32,304 bases of DNA from Bacillota bacterium. GTDB lineage: Bacteria; Bacillota; Clostridia; Lachnospirales; Lachnospiraceae. Numbering within the stretch: position 1 is the first letter of the stretch; every line of letters begins with the position of its first letter. The notes under the pieces are model-generated. The model was given only the letters and a program-made list of their open reading frames with translations. It made no database searches and was not told where the DNA came from. The stretch covers positions 1 through 32,304 of the forward strand of contig JAEWEO010000150.1 in the NCBI GenBank assembly GCA_023389295.1. Reading direction: 5' to 3'. Position numbers and translations under genes: made by a program. Below are positions 1-7,647 of this stretch, piece after piece.

Positions 1-127
1 TTCCTAACTGTCTACGCTTAGCCCTGCCTGTTACCAGACAACACCCAAGACTCGCTAACGGTGGTTTGCTGGACCTTGCCGTACGGGGTTTCCACCCGTT
101 AAATTATCCGCCCTTTTCTAGGCGCAC
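1..127 (-). mobile_element. Group II intron, 5' end (partial, runs off the window)
   Basis: Read on the minus strand from 127 downwards, the sequence starts GTGCGCC, matching the GUGYG 5' consensus of bacterial group II introns. It continues as GC-rich, stem-forming sequence unlike the AT-rich neighbours, with short complementary blocks such as ACGGG/CCCGT and GGTGG/CCACC that would suit domain I helices. No protein frame is evident. The upstream exon ends exactly with the TAG stop (130-128) of the permease gene. Catalytic domain V, the intron-encoded reverse transcriptase and the 3' end would lie beyond position 1, so family and integrity cannot be judged. Identification rests on the boundary motif, the compositional change and general resemblance. 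Confidence 0.6.
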
Positions 128-976
128 CTAACCCTTTACTGCACCGGAGGTAATTCCTTCAATATATAATCTGGAGGTAAAGATAAAAAGGATTAGCATT
201 GGAATTGTGGCAAATACAAAACCTGCAATCATGGAACCCATATCCACAGTACCTGTGGCAGATTGAAACACTCTAATGGCTACTGTAATCACCTGCTTTT
301 TGTTACTCTCAATTACCATCAACGGCCATATAAAATCATTGTAATAATCCATCATTTTCATGATAGCCACGGTGGCCAAGATAGGTTTTGATAAGGGAAT
401 TATAATCTTAAATAACGCTCGTAGTTCACTACATCCGTCTATTCTGGCAGATTCAAGCAATTCAGTCGGTAGCCCTGATATGAAAGTACGACATAGAAGA
501 ATACCAAAAACCTGACCGCCGGATACCCAGGGTAGAATTAATGCCAGCCAAGTATTATAAATCTTATAAGTCTGCATCAAAGAAAATTGGGGAGTTAAGG
601 TTAATACTCCTGGTACCATCATCAGAGAGATAATTGCCAAAAACAGAAAATTCTTTCCCGGAAACTCTAGCTTGGCAAATACATACCCTGCATTTACTGA
701 TAAAAATACCGCTATCATAGTTGCAATTGCTACTACAATAATTGTATTAATCATGTTTGGTATAAGCATTCCGATTGCCTTATTATAGTTGCTCCACTGT
801 ATCGGATTAGGAAGTGACCAAAAATTACCGTAGATTTGTACATTTGATTTAAGGGAAAGGACAAACATCAATATAATCGGGATAAAAGCCAGTAGCAAAA
901 ATATTACTGCCAACGATATGATTACCGATTGAAATGATATATCTTTGATTTTCTTATTTGTTCGTAAATGATTCAC
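128..976 (-). CDS. Carbohydrate ABC transporter permease, MalG/AraQ type
   Basis: This is an inner-membrane subunit of a binding-protein-dependent sugar importer (CUT1-like). The 282-residue product has about six hydrophobic segments, starting near residues 17-40. It has the cytoplasmic EAA loop at about 175-194 (ESARIDG, then IIIP), which docks on the ATPase. The C-terminus GAVKG is typical of the family. Translation starts at a GTG, with AAGGAGGG about 7 bases upstream overlapping the stop of the preceding gene (gap 15 bases), so it is translated together with the fused permease before it. No ATPase gene is visible; such systems often share a distant MsmK-like ATPase. A group II intron begins at the base after the TAG stop. 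The substrate cannot be told from the sequence; an oligosaccharide is likely from context. Confidence 0.93.
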   Translation of the reverse strand: MNHLRTNKKIKDISFQSVIISLAVIFLLLAFIPIILMFVLSLKSNVQIYGNFWSLPNPIQWSNYNKAIGMLIPNMINTIIVVAIATMIAVFLSVNAGYVFAKLEFPGKNFLFLAIISLMMVPGVLTLTPQFSLMQTYKIYNTWLALILPWVSGGQVFGILLCRTFISGLPTELLESARIDGCSELRALFKIIIPLSKPILATVAIMKMMDYYNDFIWPLMVIESNKKQVITVAIRVFQSATGTVDMGSMIAGFVFATIPMLILFIFTSRLYIEGITSGAVKG

Positions 977-991
977 AGTCGTTATCCCTCC

Positions 992-2971
992 TTAATCATT
1001 CTTAGATTTGACCCGTAGGTTTATGAGTGTTCCAGCCATAATAAAGGCGAACATTACTACACCAAGTGCACACGCATATCCATAACGACCAAATTTAGTT
1101 GCATTAAAGTAAAGTTCCAAACCGGGTACGTAAGTACTGGTGCCAGGCCCTCCGCCGGTCAAAATATAAATACTGGAATAATCCTGTACTGTTCCGATAA
1201 AAGTGAGAATAATCATCATCAGAATTTCTTTGCTAATCATCGGTATCTGTATTTTCCAAAAAATCCTGGATTTCTTAGCACCATCGACTCTGGCTGCCTC
1301 ATAAAGAGATGCGTCAATATTAATAAATCCGGCATAATAGACCAGGAAGGCCAAGGCATTAATAAAAGGGAAGCCCATGAAGATAATTGCCCAAATAGCA
1401 GTCTTAGAATCTCCTAACCATACCCTTTGCAAATTTTCAAAACCAACTACTTTCAATACCTGATTTAATAAACCAATGGTTGGATCATAGATTTGTTCCC
1501 ACATCAATGCGGATACCACACCGGGTACCACCATAGGAAGCACAAATAGGAAACGGAATCCGTATTTCGCCTTTGGAGATTTTAAAGAATATACCAACCA
1601 TGCAATTAAAATCGGAACCGTTAGCACCTTTAAAAGACCGCAAACCATCATAATTACTAAATTTCCAACGCCGATTAAAAAGTAGCCTTCGGAAATCATT
1701 AATTTAAAGTTATCAAAACCTACGAATTTAATCTCTGATAAGGTATTAAAATCCTTCGACCAATTCGTAAATGCTCCTACGATGGCAGTTACTACGGGGA
1801 TATAATTAAATAAAATAAGTAAAAGGAAGGTAGGTAATAGTAATAGATAAGCTGTTCTATGTTTTACAATCGCTTTACCTATTTTAAATATTTTTCTTCT
1901 TGAGGTAGGTATTGCAAGTAAAGTAAATGCTATCGTTAGAATAATTGACGTCAACCCCAGAACCAGAGATAAATTCTTCACATTCGTATAAAGATTGACA
2001 TGAGTGAGTGTACCAATGGATACCTTGATAACGAAATCTCCCAAACCGGTCAAAAACATATTGCTGTCTACAGCCATCATCCCTGTTATACTGTTGGTTA
2101 GTCGACTTGAGAATATCTGAGTATCCTCATTGTTTAATATGTATAGGAAGCCTTCTTTTGTTCCTATGGCAATATTTTCACCTTCTGCATCAAAGCCAAT
2201 TACCTTACTCGTTACTTGTAAGGACTCCTTTATTTTACCCTGCCGAAGTACTTGTAGTTCGTCATTAAATACTGTATAAGAGCCATCGCTACCAAGAGCC
2301 GCATAAATACTATTATTTTTTGCTTTATCCAGACTTACCAACTCATAATTGGTTGGGAGCTTTGCTACTTCTTCTCCCTCCTTAGTGATTTTAAGTACTT
2401 CTCCACGATTATTGATAAGAATAATATTTTCATAATCAGAGGTATAAGCAACGCCTTGTATTCTAGTCTTATATTGTAAGTTCTTAATTTGCTCTCCTCC
2501 GGAAGAATAGATTAATATATTGTGTTTGTTTGTGCTAACACCTGCAGAAACTATAATTTCACTTCCATCGGGAGTAACATCAATCCCATAAATTCTTCGT
2601 TGTACATTGATAGAATTGACTACTTCACCTGAATCTAAATTCACCATATAAACGTAATTATCTTCATTGCCGGCATAAACGAGACGTTGTTTGGAATTTA
2701 CAATCAGCTGACAAAACGGTCCTTTTGCCGTTGTTTCCCATAGCAACTGGTCGTCTTTATCAAAGGCCATCAATTTGTTGTTGTAGGTACCAACCAAAGT
2801 AATGTCCTGATCTTGATCGTAAGCCAAGCAATTATTTTGCAGTCCGGTTTTAATACTTAATTCTTCTAAAATATTAGTACTACGACTGGAATAAAAATAT
2901 AAGATAAACGAGGCCACCGATACTATTACAAATAGTACTGCAAGTCTAGACCAAAGTTTACTATTTTTCAT
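992..2971 (-). CDS. Fusion: membrane-anchored beta-propeller plus MalF-type ABC permease
   Basis: The 659-residue product joins two modules. Residues 9-27 form a first membrane helix. Residues about 35-325 form repeated beta units of roughly 40 residues (for example AFDKDDQLLW and YMVNLDSGEVV) that look like a PQQ/WD40-type propeller. A second helix at about 334-355 returns to the membrane. Residues about 373-650 are a MalF/UgpA-type permease with the EAA loop at 558-577 (EAARVDGAKKS). With the N-terminus inside, the propeller would sit outside the cell, between the membrane and the binding lipoprotein. Normal MalF-type permeases are about 290-320 residues, so the extra 350 are the oddity. 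I chose the ATG at 2971 (MKNSKLW) because GAAAGGAG lies upstream; an in-frame ATG at 3001 has no better site. It follows the binding-protein gene in the operon. The propeller's role is unknown; substrate or polymer sensing is speculation. Confidence 0.9.
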   Translation of the reverse strand: MKNSKLWSRLAVLFVIVSVASFILYFYSSRSTNILEELSIKTGLQNNCLAYDQDQDITLVGTYNNKLMAFDKDDQLLWETTAKGPFCQLIVNSKQRLVYAGNEDNYVYMVNLDSGEVVNSINVQRRIYGIDVTPDGSEIIVSAGVSTNKHNILIYSSGGEQIKNLQYKTRIQGVAYTSDYENIILINNRGEVLKITKEGEEVAKLPTNYELVSLDKAKNNSIYAALGSDGSYTVFNDELQVLRQGKIKESLQVTSKVIGFDAEGENIAIGTKEGFLYILNNEDTQIFSSRLTNSITGMMAVDSNMFLTGLGDFVIKVSIGTLTHVNLYTNVKNLSLVLGLTSIILTIAFTLLAIPTSRRKIFKIGKAIVKHRTAYLLLLPTFLLLILFNYIPVVTAIVGAFTNWSKDFNTLSEIKFVGFDNFKLMISEGYFLIGVGNLVIMMVCGLLKVLTVPILIAWLVYSLKSPKAKYGFRFLFVLPMVVPGVVSALMWEQIYDPTIGLLNQVLKVVGFENLQRVWLGDSKTAIWAIIFMGFPFINALAFLVYYAGFINIDASLYEAARVDGAKKSRIFWKIQIPMISKEILMMIILTFIGTVQDYSSIYILTGGGPGTSTYVPGLELYFNATKFGRYGYACALGVVMFAFIMAGTLINLRVKSKND

Positions 2972-3040
2972 ATAATTACATTCTCCTTTCACCTCGTACA
3001 TTTGTAAAAATATAGTTTTATTCTTATATTTTTTGATAAA

Positions 3041-3068
3041 ATTCCCCTCTCCACCAAGAGAGGGGAAT
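3041..3068 (-). promoter_or_regulatory. Intercistronic hairpin between binding-protein and permease genes
   Basis: There is a perfect 11-bp inverted repeat (ATTCCCCTCTC / GAGAGGGGAAT) with a 6-base loop. It lies just after the binding-protein stop codon and 70 bases before the permease start. On the minus strand it is followed by only a short T run (TTTTATC), so it looks like a leaky terminator or an mRNA 3' stabiliser. Such elements often let the binding protein be made in excess over the permeases, as described for malE-malF. Confidence 0.75.
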
Positions 3069-3077
3069 GAGTAATTA

Positions 3078-4745
3078 CTATTGACCTGTAGGAGCGGTTT
3101 GCGGATTCTGAAGATCGTTCTCGCTAATACCGGAAGTAGTCATAGCTTCTTCCAGATAGGTATAAACATTTTCTTTATGCTTTGCTAACCACTCATCAAC
3201 AGTAATAGTTCCATTTAAATAATTGTAAGAATAATCATAAAATGCACGATAGGATTCTGCAATATCACCTGCGCTACCAGCCATACCTCTTGCAAGCATT
3301 GTTCCATGGCCTTTTTGAGTATTACCAATGAAAGATAAACTGTCAAATTGACTCTGAATATCATCCGGAAGCTTAACACCATATACCAAAGGAGGTCCGG
3401 CAGGAACCATATCAGCTGCAATACCTGCGCTCAAATAAGTACCATAACCTTCTTCTGAAGAAAGATACATTAAAAAGTCTACTACTAATGCATCATGCTC
3501 TTTATCCTTCTTGATAGCTCCAAGGAAACCATTAGCTACCTCGATGGTTCTAGCCTTTGCTTCGATTCCTTCACCTTCCATAGAAGGCATGTTAAAAGTA
3601 CCAAGATCAAATTTCTGAATACCTTCGATAACAGTCTCACCACTCTTGATTTCTTCTCCGGCAGCTACTTTTTCCATATCGTTCTTGAAGTTAATGAGTC
3701 TCCATGCTCCATCAACAATCATAGCAGCCTTTCCCTGATAAAATAAGGCAGTACCATCACTAGTACCAAAGAATGAATCCCCACCTGCATATTTAGGAAA
3801 TACCTTAGCAAAGTTCGTCCAAACTGTCTTCATACCTGCAGTATCAGGTGCAAAAGTACCATCTTTTACTGCCTTGAAAGCTCTAACAGCATTATAGTTT
3901 ACTCTCCAGCTATCATCATTGTATGGATCCGTAGGATCATAGCTCCAAACACCATCAGCATCTGGATCGTAGCAATAATCACCCTCTTGTGCACGGTATA
4001 CATTGATCATGGATCTTGTAGTTTGATCTGCATAGATTTGAGCTAACCAACCCATAGTACCTGCCCAGAAGCTATTATAATCACCAGGGATGGAAAGTGG
4101 TTGATAACCAGCAGCTGCAATTTTTTCGCAAACTTCAACTAACTCATTCCAGTTAGTAGGAGCTTTTACACCTACTTCATCAAATATCTTCTGATTATAT
4201 AACCAAATAACCTGAACGGAATCTAGGCTTAATGCAGTCCATTCGCCTCTTGCTAAGTCACGTGCCTGCATAGAATAATTAAATTGATCTGTCCAAACGC
4301 CATCAGAATAAGGGCTGTCTAGATCAGCATATTCCATATAATTGATTGAATTACCAACTGCCGTTGAACCAGCTAAGTTAATATTTACAATATCCGTAGT
4401 AGGATTATCTGTATTATAGATATTTTGAACCCATTCTCCGTAACCTTCTACTGGCTTTAAATCAACTACAATTTTTACACCCGGATTAATCTTTGTATAA
4501 GCGTCTGCAACTGCCTTCCAAGCTTCTGCAGCTCCTACACCTGCCTGTGTATTAATTGTAATTGTACCTGTTTTTTGATCTGGTTCATCGGTGTCATCTG
4601 CTACTGGAGTTACTGTATCATTTTTATCAGTATCACCAGAACCATTATCATTGTTTGTCTGATTCGTATTGTTACTAGCACATCCTGCCAGACTGCTTAC
4701 TACTAAAACAACTGCTAGGATCAAGCAAAAAAGTCTTCTTTTCAT
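3078..4745 (-). CDS. ABC transporter substrate-binding lipoprotein (SBP family 1)
   Basis: A 555-residue secreted receptor that would capture a sugar or oligosaccharide and hand it to the two downstream permeases. Residues 1-22 form a lipoprotein signal with lipobox LAGC, Cys22 being the acylated residue. A Ser/Asn/Asp/Thr-rich linker of about 35 residues follows, then a large alpha/beta binding domain with family features (for example YNQKIFDEVGVKAPTNWNEL near 180-200, and GKAAMIVDGAW). It is longer than usual (about 420-450), with extra Trp/Tyr/Asp-rich sequence near residues 235-275. The start at 4745 has GGAGG about 8 bases upstream. It is the first structural gene after the LacI-type regulator, and a stable hairpin follows its stop. 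The ligand is unknown. Confidence 0.93.
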   Translation of the reverse strand: MKRRLFCLILAVVLVVSSLAGCASNNTNQTNNDNGSGDTDKNDTVTPVADDTDEPDQKTGTITINTQAGVGAAEAWKAVADAYTKINPGVKIVVDLKPVEGYGEWVQNIYNTDNPTTDIVNINLAGSTAVGNSINYMEYADLDSPYSDGVWTDQFNYSMQARDLARGEWTALSLDSVQVIWLYNQKIFDEVGVKAPTNWNELVEVCEKIAAAGYQPLSIPGDYNSFWAGTMGWLAQIYADQTTRSMINVYRAQEGDYCYDPDADGVWSYDPTDPYNDDSWRVNYNAVRAFKAVKDGTFAPDTAGMKTVWTNFAKVFPKYAGGDSFFGTSDGTALFYQGKAAMIVDGAWRLINFKNDMEKVAAGEEIKSGETVIEGIQKFDLGTFNMPSMEGEGIEAKARTIEVANGFLGAIKKDKEHDALVVDFLMYLSSEEGYGTYLSAGIAADMVPAGPPLVYGVKLPDDIQSQFDSLSFIGNTQKGHGTMLARGMAGSAGDIAESYRAFYDYSYNYLNGTITVDEWLAKHKENVYTYLEEAMTTSGISENDLQNPQTAPTGQ

Positions 4746-4792
4746 AAAAATATTCCTCCACTTTTATTATAGAAACTTTATAATACAATTTT

Positions 4793-4804
4793 TTTGTATA
4801 CAAA
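4793..4804. promoter_or_regulatory. 12-bp palindrome TTTGTATACAAA upstream of the transporter operon
   Basis: A perfect palindrome about 50 bases before the binding-protein start. On the minus strand it is followed by TATTAT/TATAAA, which could serve as a -10 element (about 4782-4776), so a bound protein would block the promoter. It lacks the central CG typical of LacI-family operators. It is offered as a candidate operator; the -35 box is not clear. Confidence 0.4.
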
Positions 4805-4828
4805 TTGACTTGCTTTATATATTGATAC

Positions 4829-4897
4829 TTCTTTAGATTTTGATTCTTGCTTAGATTTTGATATTGCTTAGATTTTTATATTGCTTAGATTTTTATA
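4829..4897. repeat. Four tandem copies of a 17-bp repeat
   Basis: The unit TTGCTTAGATTTTTATA occurs exactly at 4864-4880 and 4881-4897. One-base variants stand at 4847-4863 (TTGCTTAGATTTTGATA) and, more diverged, at 4829-4845. The array lies between the regulator's stop codon and the promoter region of the transporter operon. Copy number may vary between strains. Confidence 0.85.
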
Positions 4898-4901
4898 TTA
4901 T

Positions 4902-5876
4902 TTACAAATTGAATTTTGATTTGGAAATTGTTTCTTTACAAAGAAATTTAGCTGTGATATTCTGTCTTGAGTGGGGATCACCTTTTAGAATATCAATCAA
5001 TAGTTGCATTAATGCACATCCAACCGAAAAGGCATCCGCATCCAAAGTAGCTAGGGATGGAGATATACTATCAAGAATCTTCAAGTGGTCGCACCCCACA
5101 ACGGAGATATCTTGCGGTATTTTTAAACCTGCATCCCTAATTGCTTTTGAAGCTCCTAAGGCCATTAAATCATTAATTGCAAATACTGCACTAAATTCTT
5201 CCTTACGTGAAAGTAGTTCTTTCATTGCTATTTCGCCGGCATTTTCGTCGGTATCCGCATTATATTCAGCATCTACAGTCAAATTCGGATAATATTCTAG
5301 TCCAAAGTGTTCTAACGCTTCTCTAAAACATATGTAACGAACATGAGTAGGATTGCCGGTTGGAATACCACTTAGAAAACCGATCTTCTTATGTCCATTC
5401 AATTTTAAACATTCCACCATATCATAAATTGCATCACGGTAATCAATACATATATCATCACCGGAGGTAACACATGGAATTTTTAAAACAGATGAATCAT
5501 TTATCACCTTATTACCTAAAGCAAGAATAATACCATCAACGCCTCTTCCGGCTAATTCCAGAACATCCTCCTTGTTGGATACATTGATTGAGATTACAGA
5601 TACAATATAACCAGCTTTTGAAGCGACTGATTGTGCTCCCTCTAATACTTCACAGTAATAAGGGTTTTTCAAATTATCAACCATCAAAGCAACATGTCTG
5701 GTCTGTTTTGTAACCAAACTTCGTGCAACGAGATTGGGCTGATAATTCAGTTCTTGTATTGCAGCTAGTACTCTTTCTCTTACCTCAGGAGTTACATTCT
5801 TGGTATTATTCATCACGTATGACACAGTAGCTTCAGATACATTTGCTTTTAATGCTACATTCTTTCTAGTAACCAT
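4902..5876 (-). CDS. LacI-family transcriptional regulator
   Basis: The 324-residue product starts with a classic LacI helix-turn-helix at residues 2-22 (VALKANVSEATVSYVMNN), followed by the hinge helix region (VRERVLAAIQELNYQPN). A periplasmic-binding-protein-like effector domain (about 60-320) follows, containing DGIILALG, GHKKIGFLSG and DISVVGCDH. I chose the ATG at 5876 because AGGGAG lies 6 bases upstream; an ATG at 5900 is possible but has a poor site. It stands directly before the ABC importer genes on the same strand and probably represses them, or itself, until a sugar binds. A perfect palindrome with a central CG lies upstream at 5944-5957. Confidence 0.95.
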   Translation of the reverse strand: MVTRKNVALKANVSEATVSYVMNNTKNVTPEVRERVLAAIQELNYQPNLVARSLVTKQTRHVALMVDNLKNPYYCEVLEGAQSVASKAGYIVSVISINVSNKEDVLELAGRGVDGIILALGNKVINDSSVLKIPCVTSGDDICIDYRDAIYDMVECLKLNGHKKIGFLSGIPTGNPTHVRYICFREALEHFGLEYYPNLTVDAEYNADTDENAGEIAMKELLSRKEEFSAVFAINDLMALGASKAIRDAGLKIPQDISVVGCDHLKILDSISPSLATLDADAFSVGCALMQLLIDILKGDPHSRQNITAKFLCKETISKSKFNL

Positions 5877-5907
5877 GAATTCTCCCTTCATACTTCTCAT
5901 CCATCAG

Positions 5908-5928
5908 CATACTACCCGGTATAGTATG
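5908..5928. repeat. Inverted repeat CATACTA / TAGTATG
   Basis: Seven-base perfect arms surround a CCCGGTA core, about 32-52 bases before the regulator's start codon and inside its probable leader. It could be a second operator half-site pair or a small leader hairpin. Confidence 0.45.
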
Positions 5929-5943
5929 TGAATGATTTTATTA

Positions 5944-5957
5944 GTTACGCGCGTAAC
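5944..5957. promoter_or_regulatory. Candidate LacI-family operator GTTACGCGCGTAAC
   Basis: A perfect 14-bp palindrome with a central CG, the hallmark of LacI/GalR-family operators. It is placed 68 bases upstream of the LacI-type start codon and next to a possible -10 element, so autoregulation is the natural reading. The same sequence was not found in front of the binding-protein gene. Confidence 0.65.
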
Positions 5958-6280
5958 CTCTAAGTAAAATAAAATACAAACGACATCAACGAAAACTTTA
6001 TTGAAGTGTTTGTTTCTTACTACATATAAAACTATATCATAATTTTTTATGTGAATATATAGTATTTTCATACAGTATTCAAAATTATTTTTATACATAA
6101 TGCACAATCACTGTGCTACATTATATCTGAAATCAACTAGGTTATTGTCGTATTTTACCATATTATAATGTACGTTCCCTTCGCTTTCTTTCTGCAATTT
6201 GTCATTGCCTCAGTTTTTCAGTCAACATAATATTAGGGTTACATTCAAAATATCAGCCTCGCAGTCATTTTATGAAACAT

Positions 6281-6319
6281 GAACCGAAAGAAACACGCTA
6301 CGCGAGTTTCTTTCGGTTC
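6281..6319. terminator. Strong hairpin, possible terminator
   Basis: A 14-bp perfect stem (GAACCGAAAGAAAC / GTTTCTTTCGGTTC) with an 11-base loop. Outer TATGAA/TTCATA bases could extend it. It lies 42 bases past the stop of the small membrane-protein gene. Neither side has a proper T run, so it is either a weak terminator or another kind of structured repeat. Confidence 0.45.
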
Positions 6320-6360
6320 CTTTACTTCATAAATGTAAATAACAGTGCAATAATTATTAC

Positions 6361-6519
6361 TTACTCTTTATTAAGATTTCTTTGATTAATCTCTTTGATT
6401 ATTTCTTCCTTGAACTCAAATAGAGCTTCTTTTACTGCCATTTTAACAGCATTAGCAATTATTATAAACAATATGAATGCACCTATTGCCAAATAAACTA
6501 AATATATCAATCCCTCCAT
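6361..6519 (-). CDS. Small single-pass membrane protein, function unknown
   Basis: The 52-residue product (starting MEGLIYLVYLAIGAF) has one hydrophobic helix at about 3-25, then an amphipathic charged tail (VKEALFEFKEEIIKEI). I chose the ATG at 6519 because AGGGGGG lies 7 bases upstream; in-frame ATGs at 6558 and 6609 lack such a site. It lies on the same strand as rpmF but after that gene's terminator, so it is a separate unit. I do not recognise the family. Confidence 0.6.
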   Translation of the reverse strand: MEGLIYLVYLAIGAFILFIIIANAVKMAVKEALFEFKEEIIKEINQRNLNKE

Positions 6520-6697
6520 GAAATATCCCCCCTGAACTTCATTCTCAATATTCTTCATTCTACATTTACTATTTCTAACTATATTGCTTAACACTATTAT
6601 ATAACGCATATATCTAAAAGGCTATTTCTAATTTCCTATATCTGTTAATTTTATTATGAGAGTTATTTCATTATCAAGATTGATTAGTTATAAACCA

Positions 6698-6732
6698 CAA
6701 AAAAGGCTTCCCGAAATACTTCGGAAAGCCTT
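6698..6732 (-). terminator. Intrinsic terminator of yceD-rpmF
   Basis: On the minus strand a GC-containing stem (AAGGCTTTCCGAA pairing with TTCGGGAAGCCTT) is followed by TTTTTT. It starts 12 bases after the rpmF stop codon. Confidence 0.9.
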
Positions 6733-6744
6733 GATTTTACATTA

Positions 6745-6924
6745 TTATTCTGCAGAAATGATTTCTTTCTTGTTATAGGAACCACAAGCCTTACATACTC
6801 TATGAGGAACCATAAGTTCTCCACATTTGCTGCACTTTACTAAGTTAGGAGCACTCATCTTCCAGTTAGCTCTACGGCTATCTCTTCTTGCTTTGGAATG
6901 TTTACCCTTCGGACAAATAGACAT
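6745..6924 (-). CDS. rpmF: 50S ribosomal protein L32
   Basis: The 59-residue protein begins MSICPKGKHSKARRDSRRAN and ends ISAE. It has the L32 zinc-ribbon cysteine pairs at C31/C34 and C44/C47 (CSKC and CKAC). It is a structural component of the large ribosomal subunit. A perfect AAGGAGGTG site lies 8 bases upstream and overlaps the 3' end of yceD, only 4 bases away. The yceD-rpmF pairing is conserved in many bacteria. In many genomes plsX follows rpmF; here a terminator and an unrelated small gene follow instead. Confidence 0.97.
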   Translation of the reverse strand: MSICPKGKHSKARRDSRRANWKMSAPNLVKCSKCGELMVPHRVCKACGSYNKKEIISAE

Positions 6925-6928
6925 TGTC

Positions 6929-7456
6929 TCACACCTCCTTAAAATTGTTAAAAATATCTCGGATTACTGACATTCTGGGATCATAATTATGATTATCGCA
7001 GTCACATGTTTTCTGATTTAAATTTACTCCACAGCTCTTGCAAAGTCCTTTGCATTCCTCACTGCACAGTAATTTCATTGGGAAATTAATTAAGATTTCA
7101 TCATAAATTAATGTGTCTACATCCAGATTGTATCCAATAATATAATTTGTTTCATCCAGACCTTCTGCACGTTCTTCCTCTGATAGATTAAAATCTATTT
7201 CTTTCTGGAAGTTGATATCCATGGGATGGGTTAAATCCTTCAGACATCTGCTGCAGAACAGGCTCAGAGAAATATTCGTGTTGCCCTCAATCAATACTTT
7301 CTTGTTGCCAAGATTCGTGATGGTAAGCTTTACCGGTTCCTTATGAACGAATTCATAAGCATTACCTTGATAATCAAACCTCTCCAATTCTATAGGGGCA
7401 TCGACCTGTGCTACTTTATCGTTCGTGGTCATTATTTCTGACAAAGATATAAGCAT
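6929..7456 (-). CDS. yceD: YceD/DUF177 family protein (23S rRNA accumulation protein)
   Basis: A 175-residue protein of the DUF177 family, which is linked to 23S rRNA accumulation and co-transcribed with rpmF. The Cys clusters fit the family: C68-x2-C71 (CSRC), and a C-terminal group C131, C135, C139, C142, C151 and C153, probably metal binding. The ending HNYDPRMSVIRDIF is also typical (DPR(L/M) near the C-terminus). The start at 7456 has GGAG about 8 bases upstream. The promoter at 7526-7554 drives it. Confidence 0.93.
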   Translation of the reverse strand: MLISLSEIMTTNDKVAQVDAPIELERFDYQGNAYEFVHKEPVKLTITNLGNKKVLIEGNTNISLSLFCSRCLKDLTHPMDINFQKEIDFNLSEEERAEGLDETNYIIGYNLDVDTLIYDEILINFPMKLLCSEECKGLCKSCGVNLNQKTCDCDNHNYDPRMSVIRDIFNNFKEV

Positions 7457-7525
7457 TCTAATCTCTCCGAATATTTACTGCATGACTAATAGCTCGTTAA
7501 AACGAACTCATTACGCACTTCTTGT

Positions 7526-7554
7526 ATTATAACTACTGTGTTATTATTTGTCAA
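7526..7554 (-). promoter_or_regulatory. Consensus sigma-A promoter for yceD-rpmF
   Basis: The minus strand has TTGACA (7554-7549), exactly 17 bases, then TATAAT (7531-7526), a perfect match to the housekeeping consensus. Transcription would start near 7519, giving a leader of about 63 bases. Confidence 0.92.
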
Positions 7555-7647
7555 TGCCAAATTATCAAAACTACATATTTGAGTCTTGATGTTTATAAGC
7601 TAGACACCTTAGCATATGGCTATGTCAATAGATTTCCTTAGGCTTTC

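Larger units (their letters stand above)
5877..6360. other. Gene-free region upstream of the LacI-type gene
   Basis: This stretch of 484 bases holds regulatory and structural signals but no convincing gene. It has an inverted repeat at 5908-5928, a LacI-like palindrome at 5944-5957, a possible minus-strand promoter just upstream of it (TTGATG, 17 bases, TACTTA), and a strong hairpin at 6281-6319. Open frames here are AT-rich and lack ribosome binding sites. Confidence 0.6.

Noticed and set aside
3215..3746. Overlapping frames on both strands within the binding-protein gene
   Set aside because: They are shadows of the binding-protein frame, which is supported by its lipobox and family motifs.
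4858..5292. Plus-strand frame of 144 residues inside the LacI-type gene
   Set aside because: It is the antisense shadow of a well-supported gene and has no recognisable domain or ribosome site.
5904..6107. Minus-strand frame of 67 residues upstream of the LacI-type gene
   Set aside because: It covers the operator-like palindromes and probable promoter, has no ribosome site and has an AT-driven composition (Ile/Tyr/Val rich).
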